NCBI GenBank assembly: GCA_038025085.1
Contig: CM076143.1
Location: forward strand, 51,096,501 to 51,160,500
Reading direction: 5' to 3'
From: Tetragonia tetragonoides
Taxonomy: Eukaryota > Streptophyta > Magnoliopsida > Caryophyllales > Aizoaceae
DNA: 64,000 bases
The position numbers and the translations under genes are program-made. The notes under the pieces are model-generated. The model saw nothing but the letters and a program-made list of their open reading frames with translations, had not been told where the DNA came from and made no database searches. Positions 13,179 to 24,900 of the stretch are shown here, one piece after another (the stretch's first letter is position 1; the number at the start of each line of letters is the position of its first letter).

Positions 13179-13348
13179 TTGCCCCGTTTTTTTTTGCCGT
13201 TTTCATATACTACATTCCGTTCCGCATTTTGTACTTTTTTTTGTCTTACATTTTGTTTAATCCGCGTCGTTTCGTTGTGTTTCATTCTGCAACCTTTTCT
13301 TCCGTTTCTTTTCCCACCATCCCGCACCATTCCATTGAGAGAACACCA
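13179..13348. mobile_element. GGCYCTGTTC-family MITE copy
   Basis: Shares CATTCCGTTCCGCATTTTG and CCATCCCGCACCATTCC with the 46-kb copy. Boundaries are approximate. Absent from copy B at this place, which carries other MITEs. Confidence 0.6.
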
Positions 13349-13429
13349 TTAAATTTATGCAAAGCAGCAAAAGAGACTCAAAAGGAAAAGAAAAAAAAAA
13401 CTAAAGGAAAGCATATTATGCATAGGCAT

Positions 13430-13690
13430 AACAGAGGGCAATGATGAGATTTAAAGATCTTCAATTATTTATGTGTCTACATGCAACTTACGCCCCATAA
13501 TTTAAGGACACGTCGTCCCAACCGCCATGGCATAACCTTTGTTAATTAGCTTTTACCCTTGGAATCGAAACATTTGGCAACTTCAAACGAAACGTAACAT
13601 TATTATTATTTTGTAAGGTTAATTACGTAAGTAAACATTCTCAAATCCAAATTAAACCCACCGCCTATGAACTTCTCCTACTATAAAGCC
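13430..13690 (+). promoter_or_regulatory. Conserved proximal promoter of b1 (paired with 32840-33100 of b2)
   Basis: About 260 bp upstream of b1 aligns almost continuously with the region upstream of b2. It carries an RY-like CATGCA (13480-13485, CTACATGCAACTTACGCCCC in both) and an ACGT-core site: TTACGTAA at 13623 in b1, TGACGTAA at 33031 in b2. ACGT cores are bZIP targets in general; use here is inferred only from conservation. Confidence 0.55.
13682..13688 (+). promoter_or_regulatory. TATA box of gene b1, conserved in b2
   Basis: TATAAAG sits in a block (CTACTATAAAGCC) repeated at 33093-33099 before b2. It lies about 160-200 bp before each ATG. Confidence 0.7.
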
Positions 13691-13881
13691 CCTTAAACCG
13701 TCACCTTCCCTCAGTTTGTTGCACCAAATACAGAATCAATCAATCACAAAATATACCTGAAAAAAATTCTTAAACCTTTCCTAGAAAAGCAAAACCAAAA
13801 CTTTCCTAGAAAATCGGTTTTTGAAGAAAGAACTCCAGAAAAACTCTTGAGAATCCAAACACGTTTTTAAAGTCCATATTT

Positions 13882-14223
13882 ATGGCAACAAAAAAGGGGA
13901 CGATGAGTTCCGTTCAAAAAACGGCCCCAAAGCGAACGTGTCTATGTTCTCCCACAAATCACCTGGGGTCATTCCGGTGTCATATCCACCGGAATTCTCA
14001 TTCTCATTCCCATTCCCATTCCCATTCCCGAAAGAAAAGGGTGTCGGAGAAATATTGGGAAATGGCAATTATGGCAAAGGCTAATTCTTTAAAAGCGTTT
14101 TTTCTGCATATGATCAAGCCATCTTGTCATGATCTTCAGAGGAAGAGGAATTTTCAGCCTAAACCTTCCAGGTTTTATCTCCTACATTGCCACCACACTG
14201 ATCATCATAGGGTTGCTGTTTAA
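13882..14223 (+). CDS. Small serine-rich-like Cys/His protein b1 (113 aa), copy A
   Basis: Single exon starting MATKKGTM, with the family core at C20, C22, C33 and H36. The usual NHPG has become NHLG here. The core is followed by an expanded His-Ser run (about residues 39-49) encoded by CATTCC/CATTCT hexamers. The run is absent from the copy-B paralogue at 33258, which otherwise matches closely. The C-terminal part has FFLHMIKPSCHDLQRKRNFQPKPSRFYL and a His-rich tail. A TATA box (TATAAAG, 13682) lies 200 bp upstream. Function is unknown; the family is plant-specific as far as I know. Confidence 0.87.
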   Translation: MATKKGTMSSVQKTAPKRTCLCSPTNHLGSFRCHIHRNSHSHSHSHSHSRKKRVSEKYWEMAIMAKANSLKAFFLHMIKPSCHDLQRKRNFQPKPSRFYLLHCHHTDHHRVAV

Positions 14224-16254
14224 TTGATTTCTGGATTGTTTTGTTATTTCGGGGGATATGGGTTGTTTTTTGTGATCTATTTCTCCTATGTTTTATGGCT
14301 TTACTAGGAGTTTTAGAGGGTAATTAAGTAGTTTTGAGACATTGTTCTTTGTATTAATTATATATCTAGTAGTGGTTTCTACTACTTGCTTGTGTCATGA
14401 GTTTTTGATGAGGCACAAATAATAATCAAATAGTATATGGACTCCATTAACTATATATATTGTTATTATGGTATTGTTGTTGTTCTATGATTTCACTTTT
14501 ATGATGCTTTGAGATGCCCATATTCCATACCAAGAAAGGGTGCGCGTTGAGAAAAATACCTCTATTAATTTTTTGGAAATTAAGAGGAAGCTTTTTATTA
14601 AATCAAATTGGCAAAATGGCGCATAGTCACCGAGTATTATAGTAGAACAAACTTGTAAGATATTCCACTATAGCAGATACATCATGAAAAAGCATCCATA
14701 TGGTAGTGATTCGAGAATGAGTTTCATTATAAAATATGTATATATAGTTATATATGATTGTTTACTTGTAGTTGCCAATTTCATGGTGTGACTACTCTCA
14801 GAAACAAATCTTATTAAAGAGTGAATAAAATCAAGAATGGTATTGGTCAGAACTCAGAAGTGATAGCTAATGTGATTTGGGAATCTACTTTGCACCCTCA
14901 TTAATTATGGGAGGACATGCAAAGAATATGTAATATTAGGACAGAACTTTTGACATCAGTTAGTATTAAATTACTGAAATTAAATAGCTTAATTAAAGCA
15001 AAGCATATATAGCAACACAAAGGAGAGAGAGTTGGGAGGGAAGGGTAAAGTCTCATTTCTCTCTCTTTTTCTCTTTTGCGTCTTCTTATCTTTCATCATA
15101 GTATCAGGTCGGGATAATCGATTTAGGTCATTCTCGGCTTGTATTTGATGTTCTTTATCTAGTTTGACTCTAATTTCTACTCTTTTTCGCTCTAGGTGGA
15201 ATAAATTTCTCTCCCTTTGTGGAGTTTTTTGGTATTTTCATTTCTTCCTTTTTATAGGATTCTCTTGTCGCCTATAGTGCGATATCTATATTAATAGATA
15301 CAATATGAATTTGAAAACCAGATATACATATGACCGATGGTATCAAACAGAGTTTTATAGGCAAGTGATTGCATTGCTTAGTTTCTAGAATAAATGAATA
15401 CTCCATATTACTTCAAAAACAAAATTGAATAATGATCTCATACAAATAAATATTTTCCATGATAATAACTCAAATTACTTGAAAGAAAAAGTCAGAGAAT
15501 TACCATACCGGTGAAGATCTCCACTGATTTTAAAGTGAGTTTAGAAATTAGAATAATCAATGCAATTTAATCTCTTGCATGAATTGGAGCGTAGAAAGGT
15601 TTTTGTTGCATATAGTGTCCCCAAGCTAAGTCAATGGAGTCCATTTCAACTGAATAAACAATGAGATTTATAGTCAGGGAAAAAAATATTGATGAGATTT
15701 TAGTCTAGTGGCTCAAATTAATTAAAGTAATGGCTACATTAGATTTTATGTTCGAATTCTCCATCCACGTATTGAACCCCTGACCTAGAAATCAACATAT
15801 CAATGATCCAACCATTATGCTATCATTTTCAATGTCATTTTAGCAAAAGAAAACGATTAACTGTGGATTAGTTGGAGGGGCGACCAAGCCCCTTTCATCC
15901 TCAAAGAAGTTTCGCCACGGTACACAATGAGGGAAAATCAAATTGTAACCTATAAATTATTATTAGCAATAAATTTTTTATGAGGTCGGCTCAACATAAA
16001 AGCACTTCTATAATCAAGTATAAGGTCATGCTTCTTTGAGTCGCATTATAGCCACACTTGACCAAAATTTTATTCCTAGAAATGAGCGTTTGATTAATGA
16101 TTTATGGAGTTTCCAAAGTTGAGGGAACCACTATTATTAATGTGCGTGCGTGGTCCCGTCATGTGCTAGGTGCTAACTGCTAAGTGGTAACCAATGTATT
16201 GTTTGATTCCTAGCCATGTGGAGTTGAATAACGGTTGCACCACAGTTTATCTTT

Positions 16255-16450
16255 CTTTTTTTTCACGACCAAGGGTATCCATCGTCGATTACAGTGATTA
16301 TTTTTCCGCGTTGTCTTGTAGGCACCTCAAAAAGTAAGACAACTGACCAAGAAATTTAAAGTTGTTCCATATCCAAGACGAAATTCGAACCCTCGACCTT
16401 AGTTAAGAATGAATAAATCCCTACCACTCAACCACACCACCTCCTTCAAT
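16255..16450 (-). mobile_element. tRNA-derived SINE, absent from copy B
   Basis: On the minus strand a box A (TGGTTGAGTGGTAGG) and box B (GGGTTCGAATTTC) lead to an A-rich end. Near-perfect 11-bp target duplication AGTTTRTCTTT at 16244-16254 and 16451-16461. Copy B has the empty site (CAATTTGTCTTGG, about 40946). Confidence 0.85.
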
Positions 16451-18285
16451 AGTTTGTCTTTGTTGCGGAGAGAGAGCTTACCCATATACTTTGTTTTAGC
16501 CTTTCAGGGGCGGCAAGCTTGCATAGTTTACTCACCACAAATCTGTGAGTAAGTTGCTAGATTTTCTCGGAGAAATAGTACTATATTCTTTTGATGTGGT
16601 GATAACTGATCTAAAATAAAATTAAAAAAAACCTGTAAAAAACTTATCATAAGTTTTATTGGCAAATTCGAACTCCTTTTACTGGCAACTTTCGATATTA
16701 CCCTTATACATTCCATTCTTTTTATTGGTAACCCTTAATATTATCTTTATAAATCGGTCATTTGTCACTACGTCATGCGCCGCGGGGACAATAGATACAA
16801 CATAATCACTTCCTCGCGGCATTGATCTGATCTGTTGGCGTAAGATTCAAAGCAAAATAAAATGCCCTTAGAGCCTTAGGATTGCAAGCAAAACATGTTG
16901 GTAGTTGTCACTAACCTTAATTTGTATGTTCCAGGATGCTGGTAAGAAGCTATATATCGAAGCATAAACCAATTAATGAAAACCATTATTAATTTTGATA
17001 TTCTAAAAGCGGTAAGGGAGCAAATCAGAACAGGTCCAGTTTTAAGGCTTTTTTCCATTTCCTTGGAGGCCAAGTCTTTTTTTTTTTTTTTTCTGCTTTT
17101 TCTCCCCCTTAAGTTAGTAAGTTGTATTCTTATTTTCCAATTTTTCTATTAGGCTTCAATATGTGGAAAATGTGAGAGCTTGGGATGAATATTGGGCCAG
17201 CAGTGCACAAATTATTACCTATATTCTGTGATCTAAGTATTTTTATGGACACGATGAAACAATGGTTCTACGTAAAATGAAGCTCTAACCTAAACAAATG
17301 AAACTCTCGTCATAATAACTTAACTATTTTACATTTGCTTAGTGATAGTTTCATTTTCTCTAAGATATATATGGTTTTCACTGGGTTCACACAGGTATAG
17401 ATCTGTGGTTTAGGCAATAAGAATTGGCACAGTAGTGCATTTTCACTACTCGTCCAGCAATGACTTGGGATCGAGTCTCATTACCCTACAAGAGGGTGAG
17501 TTTTTTTAAAAATAATAATTAGAAGAATGTGCAAAACGTGACGTATAGATTTACTTATATACGCAACCTAGAATTACAACTTACAACTATTTTTGGTAAA
17601 TGAAAATTATCAAATGTGGGTTGTATCTACACTGAATATAGATAATTCAGTTTATTATAACCTTGTCAGTAGGAATTGTATTGCGAACTCACATTGGAGA
17701 ATGGAATAGTAGCTACTAAATGCTTGAGAGTAAGTTTATATGTTTCTTATGAGCCAAATTAGGGCTATCGGAGAAGGTTTGAAAATTGAAACTGATTAAC
17801 GCTAGGGAAACCCGCTTAAATACTCTAATTCACCTCTTTGTTGTCTTAGTGAGTACTGAAGGTCTGAAACACACATTCGAGAAAACAACTTATATAGAAA
17901 GGGCTCCTTAAGGTGCTAGGAATGGTGAAGATTTTCCACAACTTCAGTAAGAGCATCCAAGTAGCGTGAATGTTGGTTAAAGAGGCAACAACATGCCCCT
18001 AAATGAATTAAGCTATTAGTTATTATAACACCGAATACTTCTTTTGTTGCTTATTTTGTTATGTGGGTCAATTTGAAATTTTACATTTTGAAAGATAATA
18101 CTTTTTATAAATGTAAAAAATTGATGATTGGTTGATAATACTCTTTCGATGCACCAAACTCTCATTTCACTGGTTGTCTAGTTGTCTTACTGACTTATCC
18201 TTTTAGTGTCTCCTATATTGTAACAGTTCAAAGCTATAGCCTTATCGCATGCGATCGACAAAATCTAAGTCTCTCTTATATCTCT

Positions 18286-18300
18286 CCCCCCCCCCCCCCC
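18286..18300 (+). repeat. Poly(C) tract, 15 C, intergenic
   Basis: Fifteen consecutive C after TCTCT-rich sequence. No other function is seen. Confidence 0.95.
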
Positions 18301-19277
18301 AATGAGATATAGGAAGATGTTGATTGAGACAAGTTTTAGTGAAATTCCAACAAGGTATAATATCTCAAAGACATTATATTTCTCAAACCTAGGTGATCAC
18401 TTGCTTTGCTTCTTGTCATGGGAGATGTGAATTTTCAAATTTTTACTGAAGTACAATTGTTAATAAACAAATTGCTTTGGCACTGAAAAATATAAATAGA
18501 AAAGTAACATCATGTAAACAACAGAACCATAGCAGATTGATCACATTGTTGTGTGATCAAGTATCAAGACTAACACATTTTATTAAGATTATAGTAGTAT
18601 CATTACAATAATTTTAACACTTCACATTTCAATGATTGAAAAACAAATATTCTCGTATAGTTAAACTAGCTTAGAAAAATATTACTCCCTTGTTAAATAG
18701 TAAATATCTTTTACTTCCCACGCCCCCTCTTCTCCTTTATCTCTTTCTCCTTCCTCCTAGAAAAATCCTAGCTCCTTTTTGGTTTAAGAGCTGTCATTAG
18801 CGATGGTGAGCCCCAATTATTTTCGTTTCATTGTTTTGTTCTATTTTTTAGTTTTATTATGTCGAGTAATATCAGTCTCTCTATGAAAAAAAGCAGCTCT
18901 ATGAGTCTTCTCATAGGATGACCATGGTTACTTCGGCAGTTCGACTGAATCTCAATCAACTCAAACGGACATCCATGACATGAATCATACACTTATGGGA
19001 CATTGGAAGCCTACAAGGCATGAGCTACGAAAACGAATCCCTTCTGTCTCCAGCAGGAAGTCCCTGCTAGTCCCAATTAAATTAAATTTTAACTAAAAAG
19101 CTGACAATCACTCAAAAAATACATGGCAGTGATATTGTCAAATCTCCATAAGAGGATAAAAATATTAAGGGTGGTGAAAGAAGGCTGGAATATGCAGCCC
19201 TGACCCAACATTCCTCCAACACATCAAAGTGATGCACAATCCAAATTCAGAAGAGGAGCCGAGACCAACTGCAGTCT

Positions 19278-19529
19278 AGGGTGTTATTCACCTCATCCAA
19301 ATTCTCCGACGTCTAGCCCAAGCATGATTCTTTGGAACAAGAAAGAGCGTGTAATACATCCTTGAACTCGAAGTCACGAGTCTGTTTGTTGAACTTTTCT
19401 ACCAGGGTGTTATTCACCTCATCCAAATTCTCCGACGTCTAGCCCAAGCATGATTCTTTAGAACAAGAAAGAGCCTGTAAGACATCCTTGAACTCGAAGT
19501 CACGAGTCTGTTTGTTGAACTTTTCTACC
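19278..19529. repeat. 126-bp tandem duplication over the 3' end of the ATP11 gene
   Basis: Unit 1 is 19278-19403 and unit 2 is 19404-19529. They are in direct orientation and differ at about three positions (for example TTTGGAAC versus TTTAGAAC). Unit 2 carries the real C-terminal codons and stop of the minus-strand gene. Unit 1 repeats the same C-terminal codons and stop inside what is now the 3' untranslated or downstream region. Confidence 0.95.
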
Positions 19530-21870
19530 AGGCTGTATCTGACATCGTTTAGGTAAAATGACTGAGTGGTTTCCAGAAGCCATTTGGCTTCCTCATCAGT
19601 GAGCTTACTGGTAAATACAAAGTCTCCTCGGACAAGCACCAAGTCTTTGCTTTCTGCAAATTCTGTGTAGTGAGTAACAGTGAAGTAGGGGGATGCTTGA
19701 GATCCTCGTGCTTTATAATCTTCCAGCCCAGTGAAAATAATGTGTGGAATCTTCACTGCAATTTGAACAAAGAAGAGACATTGGCAATTGTAAAAATATT
19801 GGCATGATTGATAATGATATAAAGGCTGGTTTCAGAATGGAGTATGGTATACGTGAGCAAAACAGGAAGTGGACATATTAGTGCGAAAAGTAGACAAAAG
19901 TCAAGAATTATGCTCTTGGTGTATGAAAATGTAAAAAGTTGGCAGCAGTTAGTGGTTTATGTCTACCTCTTAGGCTCCTTTAATTGTTTACTTATGATGA
20001 GCAAAAAAAAAAATCATGTTTATAACTTATGAAGGGATTCATAAGCCCAACTCAATAGATCTAATCTGACAGAGAAAGTGGCAACTGAACAAAGTAGCGC
20101 CACTTCAAAAGGAATGTATAAGTTGAGAGCTCATATATTTTATTTATGACATGCTACTGATGCCAAATCCACAAGTACATAGCCATACACAAGGGCACAG
20201 GGATCAGTTGCTCAACATTTCTATTAGAGTGATTATATCTTCTAATCAGAAGCGAGGGCTTTACATTCTCAGAAGTCAAAACCTCGGAATTTCAAAGCCA
20301 TCAGTTCAGGACCTTCTCAAAGTTGACATAATAAACAAAAATACTAACCCAAAATGCATAACAACCTCAATGCATGTTGATGCTTCTGCTCTATTTCCAA
20401 GTTGGAAATCAGAATCCATTGCTTCTATGTATTCTTTTCACTCTTACAAAGAAATAGACAGGAATTTTTGATGGCTGGCTCCAATAGATTGACAGGTTTC
20501 AAGCAGTATTGCATTTTGAAACTAAGCACTAGTGTCTTCAAGTTCTTAAGCAATTTTGAAGCAACAATTAACAGCAAATATACAGAAGAAATGTGTCATA
20601 CTAACACGATAAATGCCCATCAACAGAACTTCCAGCACAAAAAATGTACAAACTGTTACATATATTATCATAATATATCCGACAAGGAAACAAACCTTGG
20701 GAAAACATGGTTGTATATCCGCTTCCTCTCCATAGGGGAATCACAAAATATTGACTGTAACAAACGAAATTTAATAAGAAAACTAAAGAGACTGATAAAG
20801 AGAAAACAATATGACCAATGTTACGACAAAATACCAATCAACTGCTCTTTGCTCCAATAACCGATACAATTTCGTTTTCATGGAAGCACCAATATGACCT
20901 CTTCCCAAGTGAAACTGGCAATCAAGGAAAACCATATAAGTGGCATAGGAGCTCCAAATCATGATTGCAACAAGCAAAAAAGACCATCTCTTACAAGAAT
21001 TGGGGGATTCATGGAAGAGCATCACTAACGCATGTCAGTGATGCCAAAGGCTAGTTCACTAAAACCTGGACTAGAATTTGATTTCATGCCTGATGTCATC
21101 AGAAATTGTTTAAAACACATCTAAAAACAGAAGCACTAGATACACTCATTCGCCCTTCAACCTTGCTGAATTATGTGAAAGGTAAATAATCATGAAAACT
21201 GTTAGTACTAAGGGGCGCCTCTTAAATATTTATCAAAACAGATTCACTACATTGTTCCCTAATTCTAGTTGCTGTAATGTTGCTGCAAGTCAATAAATTC
21301 CAATCAAATGTCTAACATAAAGGAACTCTACACAATTGGAGAGACTGCATTCATCTGACCTCCATAAAACCCCAAAATACCCTACCATTGACAGAAACTT
21401 AAAAGTGAATCACTTTTTGCTTTCCTCATTGAAAACATCTAAATCAGACCACATATTTCCAATTGACCTCAAAACTTTTACTAAAACCCACCAAATTTGG
21501 CTAAACACATTTCCTCTATCATACAATGAACAGGCACCATCAACAAAATAAATTTGGTGAAAAGCAAAGAACTTTGATAAATTACACATAAAAGCAACCG
21601 ATAAAAGTGAAGGGCATAAGAAATTACATCATCCCAGATCAAAGCAAGGTCTTCAGGTGACTTATGCTTAGCCCGCTCAACATCCATGATCAAATGCAAT
21701 GGCTTGTTTTCCAATGGTGAAAACCCAGATGCAAATTTTGACGTTCTAACAAAACCCATTAATGCCCATTTCAGAAAATCACCTGTTGGAGCTTCTTGCA
21801 CTGAAGATGACAAAGTTCTGCTAACAATTCCAGAAACCGATGATGCAAGTGAACTTGATAACCTCTGCAT
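19439..21870 (-). CDS. ATP11: Mitochondrial F1-ATPase assembly chaperone, ATP11/ATPAF1 family (232 aa, 4 exons)
   Basis: Read on the minus strand, the coding exons are 21870-21628, 20914-20835, 20754-20696 and 19755-19439. All are GT-AG and in phase: 81 codons, then joins completing a Cys and a Val codon. The N-terminus (MQRLSSSLASSVSGIVSRTL) is a typical Arg/Ser-rich mitochondrial presequence with no acidic residue. It is followed by a KPLHLIMDVERAKHKSPEDL block matching the start of the ATP11 domain. Next come FHLGRGHIGASM, QYFVIPLWRGSGYTTMF, IIFTGLEDYKA, DLVLVRGDFVFTSKLTDEEA and a C-terminal FYLNDVRYSLVEKFN / FEFKDVL. In yeast and human this family binds free F1 beta subunit in the matrix and keeps it soluble until the hexamer forms. 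At 232 residues it is shorter than the yeast and human proteins (about 320), mainly at the N-terminus. The last 91 bp of coding sequence lie in a 126-bp tandem duplication. Confidence 0.9.
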
Positions 21871-22369
21871 CTTTGTTGTCTCTCTGCAATGATAAATAAT
21901 TAGCTTAATTAGCGAATCAAATATAATCCCAGGTGCAAAAACACTTGCTTATTTCAGTGATGAACTTCGTTGAGGCATTTCATCGAACATATGGTGTGCA
22001 AAAGACTTAAAATAAGAACTTACTCATAGTTTGCAAAATGGAAAGGGAAAGGTTTCACTGTTTCTTTCAATGGGCCAAAAGGGAGAAGAAATTTAGACCA
22101 GTAAAGTAAAGTAGGCCCACTTCCCCTGATTCCCAATTTTCAAGTGTACTCCTATTCTTCCTTTTTTTCTTTTTTTTTGGCTAAAATCCTAGAGGGTAGA
22201 GACTAGAGTCTATGAGTGGTGTTAAATACCAGTACCCACTTGACTAAATACTACCCCTTTTTGGCCTGAGTTTCCCATTCTACCCTTGTTTTAATTTTCA
22301 ATATTTCTTCCACCTTCTAAATTTTTGCAAAGGGTGTCTGATGTTCAGTTCAACACTACCCTCAAGGTT

Positions 22370-22505
22370 AGGGGTGAGCAGAAAATTCGGATACTCAGTA
22401 CCAGAATTGAAACCGGTTCCAAAACAGGAACCGGTCAACCAATTCCAAATCCGGTTCCCAGGTACCAACCAATTCCAATTCCTACAGTGGCCTGCAGCCG
22501 AAACC
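22370..22505. repeat. Truncated TAGGGGTGAG repeat in the ATP11 leader intron
   Basis: TAGGGGTGAGCAGAAAATTCGG, then AACCGGTTCC words similar to 41526-42088. No second end is seen. Confidence 0.55.
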
Positions 22506-23099
22506 AATCAATATTAAGGTCCCAATAGATCCCTCAAGCACTCAATGTCATCCAATACAAAGTTACATGCTGGTATTAAGTGATATCTATCCGGCATTTA
22601 TCAAATTTTAACCTACTTTGCACAGTAACAACCGCATAGGCATGATTTCATTGTACTCTTAGTATTCGATTATGATGAAAATATTATCCAATTCAACATG
22701 CAAACAAATTTCAAACATAACACCCCCAAAACTTGGGTCCGCCATAGAGTATCCAACACAGTTACATGTCCAGACTTCAACCTGCTAATTGTCCATACTT
22801 GTGCCAAAACATAGAGTACTCGCCTACCCAACATGGATACTTAAGGTAAAAAGCTGAATCCACAAAACAAGCAGCTATCTGCATATAACCCTAATTTCAT
22901 ACCTAATTGAACCGAAACAACTGGATCTCAATCAAAGTATAAAACCCTAAATTGAAAACACACCAAAACCTAAATTGAACCAAAATCACTGGATCGCAAA
23001 ATTTCGCAAAACAAAACCCAAATAAATCACAAACCTAGAATCGAATGGCGCCTAATCGAATCAAAAGAGGGGTAAAACTTCAAAATGCGAAGTGCTTAC

Positions 23100-23250
23100 C
23101 TCTTGAACGCATATGGAGGCGCCAAAAATCTGTGCAATAGCCAGAATGAATCTCGCCCAGCACGAGTACTTTGAAAACCTGGGCTTCAATTTTTGTACCT
23201 AGAACTCTTCAAACCCGCAGAGAAAAAAATCAGAAAATGCCAAGTTCACG
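23100..23250 (-). other. Probable 5' leader exon of the ATP11 gene, with a leader intron (23099-21888)
   Basis: On the minus strand a good donor (GAG|GTAAGC) lies at 23100/23099. A good acceptor (ATTGCAG|AGAGACAAC) lies at 21888/21887, only 17 bases before the ATP11 start codon. The 5' limit of the exon is not visible, so about 23250 is a guess; a GA/CT-rich stretch follows. Joining the two places an upstream ATG (CATATGCG, near 23112) in a different frame that overlaps the main start. Confidence 0.6.
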
Positions 23251-23399
23251 CATCAATATTGAGTACAGATCTGGAGAGAGAGGAGGATGCGCGATTGAAG
23301 GTGGCTGGGAAATGGAGGAGCGACGCTGGTCTTCGTGGTGGCCTTGATGCTGTCGTGGAGGAGAGAGAGAGAGAGAAGACTTGAAAAATGAGAGGGAGG

Positions 23400-23737
23400 G
23401 TCGACAGAATACATGAGCGTTTATAATTAGCTCCTTGGTTTATGTTTTTTTGTTTTGAGTATAAATTCAGTTTTCACATTTAACCGACTTCATTGGGCTA
23501 ACTTCAGGAAAAAGTTTATCACGTCGGTTTTGTTTAAGAAAACTGACGTTATTACGGATGTTACAACATCGGTTTTTTAAGCAACCGACGTTATATATGT
23601 GGTTTCCAGAAATTTTCTAGTGTTTCAACCGGATTTGTTACCCTCCAATACCATTATACCACTCCGTAGTCTATCACGTCGGCTTTTTTTCAACCGACGT
23701 GGTATTGGCGACTTAGTATCTCCGTTTTGTAGTAGTG
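23400..23737 (-). mobile_element. CACTA-type transposon end fragments
   Basis: Subterminal repeats of the form ACGTCGGTT...AACCGACGT recur (23521-23592 and 23670-23700). Two outward ends read on the minus strand as CACTAGAAA (end at 23622) and CACTACTACAAAACGG (end at 23737). No left partner end or transposase is visible, so these are truncated, possibly nested remnants. Confidence 0.7.
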
Positions 23738-24654
23738 TGCTTTGCTTAAAGATCCACTGAAATTGAATTTGATCATTTCTCAAAAGGTCAAGTATACTCT
23801 GAAATGAGTTTACATTGCATGTCTTAGTTATCGGGTCAAAGAAGTTGTAGCATACCCTACTGGCTGCCTTTTTCTTTGCCACATTTGTTGGACATCTAGT
23901 TCGTTTGATAGTGAAGCTCAAAACGGAGTAATAATCTTATTGACATCATAAGACTATTCGTTGGTCTTATTTTTGAACTTAATGAGTTCTTGGCTTAGTG
24001 GTAAACATTGAAGCCGTGGGTACATTATTTCGTCCCAGGTTACGTAAACTTAGTATATTAGCAATCTACATGAGTAATTAGAGTATTTAATAGGAAACCT
24101 AACACCTACTCTTTAATTTAAATTCAAGTTATTTGAAAATCTCACAAAATCGCTCTATAAAATTGTGGGGGTTGGGTTGCTAATTTAGAAGGTCAATCGA
24201 AGAAATACAATATTTCATTTCAATAAAAAGTTGACACATGTGCTATGGGGTAAAGTACACATATCTTAACACTACTGCTAAGTAATTGCTTATGAGTATG
24301 AGTGTAAATTAGGACAAGAAACTACTCCAACACTACTAATAGTCTTATGATGGATGAGTAATTCAAGTTACATCATAATAATAGTGACCATTAGTAGTAT
24401 TTGTAAACAAAAGAAGATTCATCGAAACATCATATTTCACTTTAAGCTTCTTGATCAATTTAGACCAAATTCTTAATTAATTGGAAGTAACTAGTAAGCA
24501 CAAAACCTTGGCAGTTTGCAGTACAAGGGTAATATGTCATAATCAAAACAGCGAGACACGACTCCTAGGTTTGTTTTGTTTTGTTTTGCCGACTTTGCAC
24601 CTGTCCATCTATTAAATGACGAATTGCCACGATGATTTGAAAACACTAAAAAAA

Positions 24655-24760
24655 ACTCGTATGAGCCCGATTCAAGGTGAGACCCTTCTAATAAGTATGA
24701 CGTCATGCGTATGTTATACTTGATCATACAGGGGCTCACCTTGAGCCGGTCTCATAGAAG
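24655..24760. mobile_element. About 105-bp palindromic MITE
   Basis: Inverted ends ACTCGTATGAGCCCG...CCGGTCTCATAGAAG, arms about 28 bp (TTCAAGGTGAG). Related to 51234-51335 and a left half at 462-540. Confidence 0.7.
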
Positions 24761-24900
24761 ACATTTTGTTGTGTGTGTGAATCTTTCGTACTCAAGTTGG
24801 CTACATTGCCAAGCTTACACCTAAACTATACTTAACGCGCCAATTTTCCGCTTGTCCAAAGATCTTTATTTATTCCACTTGTTTATGAGTTCGTCATATC

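Larger units (their letters stand above)
10440..17050 (+). repeat. Segmental duplication copy A (contains a1 and b1)
   Basis: Collinear with copy B. Anchors are AAAGATCCA near 10460/23752, the TTTCATTTCAATAAAA block at 11400/24214, GGTTTGTTTTGTTTTGCCGAC at 11722/24569, the a and b genes, GATTTTAAAGTGAGTTT at 15525/40169, GTGCTAGGTGCTAACTGCTA at 16159/40780, CCTTTCAGGGGCGGCA at 16501/40993 and GCGGTAAGGGAGCAA at 17008/41492. Confidence 0.9.
14224..19277. other. Intergenic: 3' part of copy A, then unique DNA
   Basis: No gene is seen. To 17050 it aligns with copy B apart from the SINE at 16255. 17050-19277 is unique and AT-rich, with one possible SINE fragment (17423-17505, B-box-like GGGATCGAGTCTC) and the poly(C) tract. 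Confidence 0.6.

Noticed and set aside
20402..20860. 152-codon plus-strand frame
   Set aside because: Antisense to ATP11 exon 3 and intron; the minus-strand gene explains the region.
24003..24065. SINE-like CTTGGCTTAGTGGTAAA
   Set aside because: Box A-like only; no clear box B, tail or target duplication.
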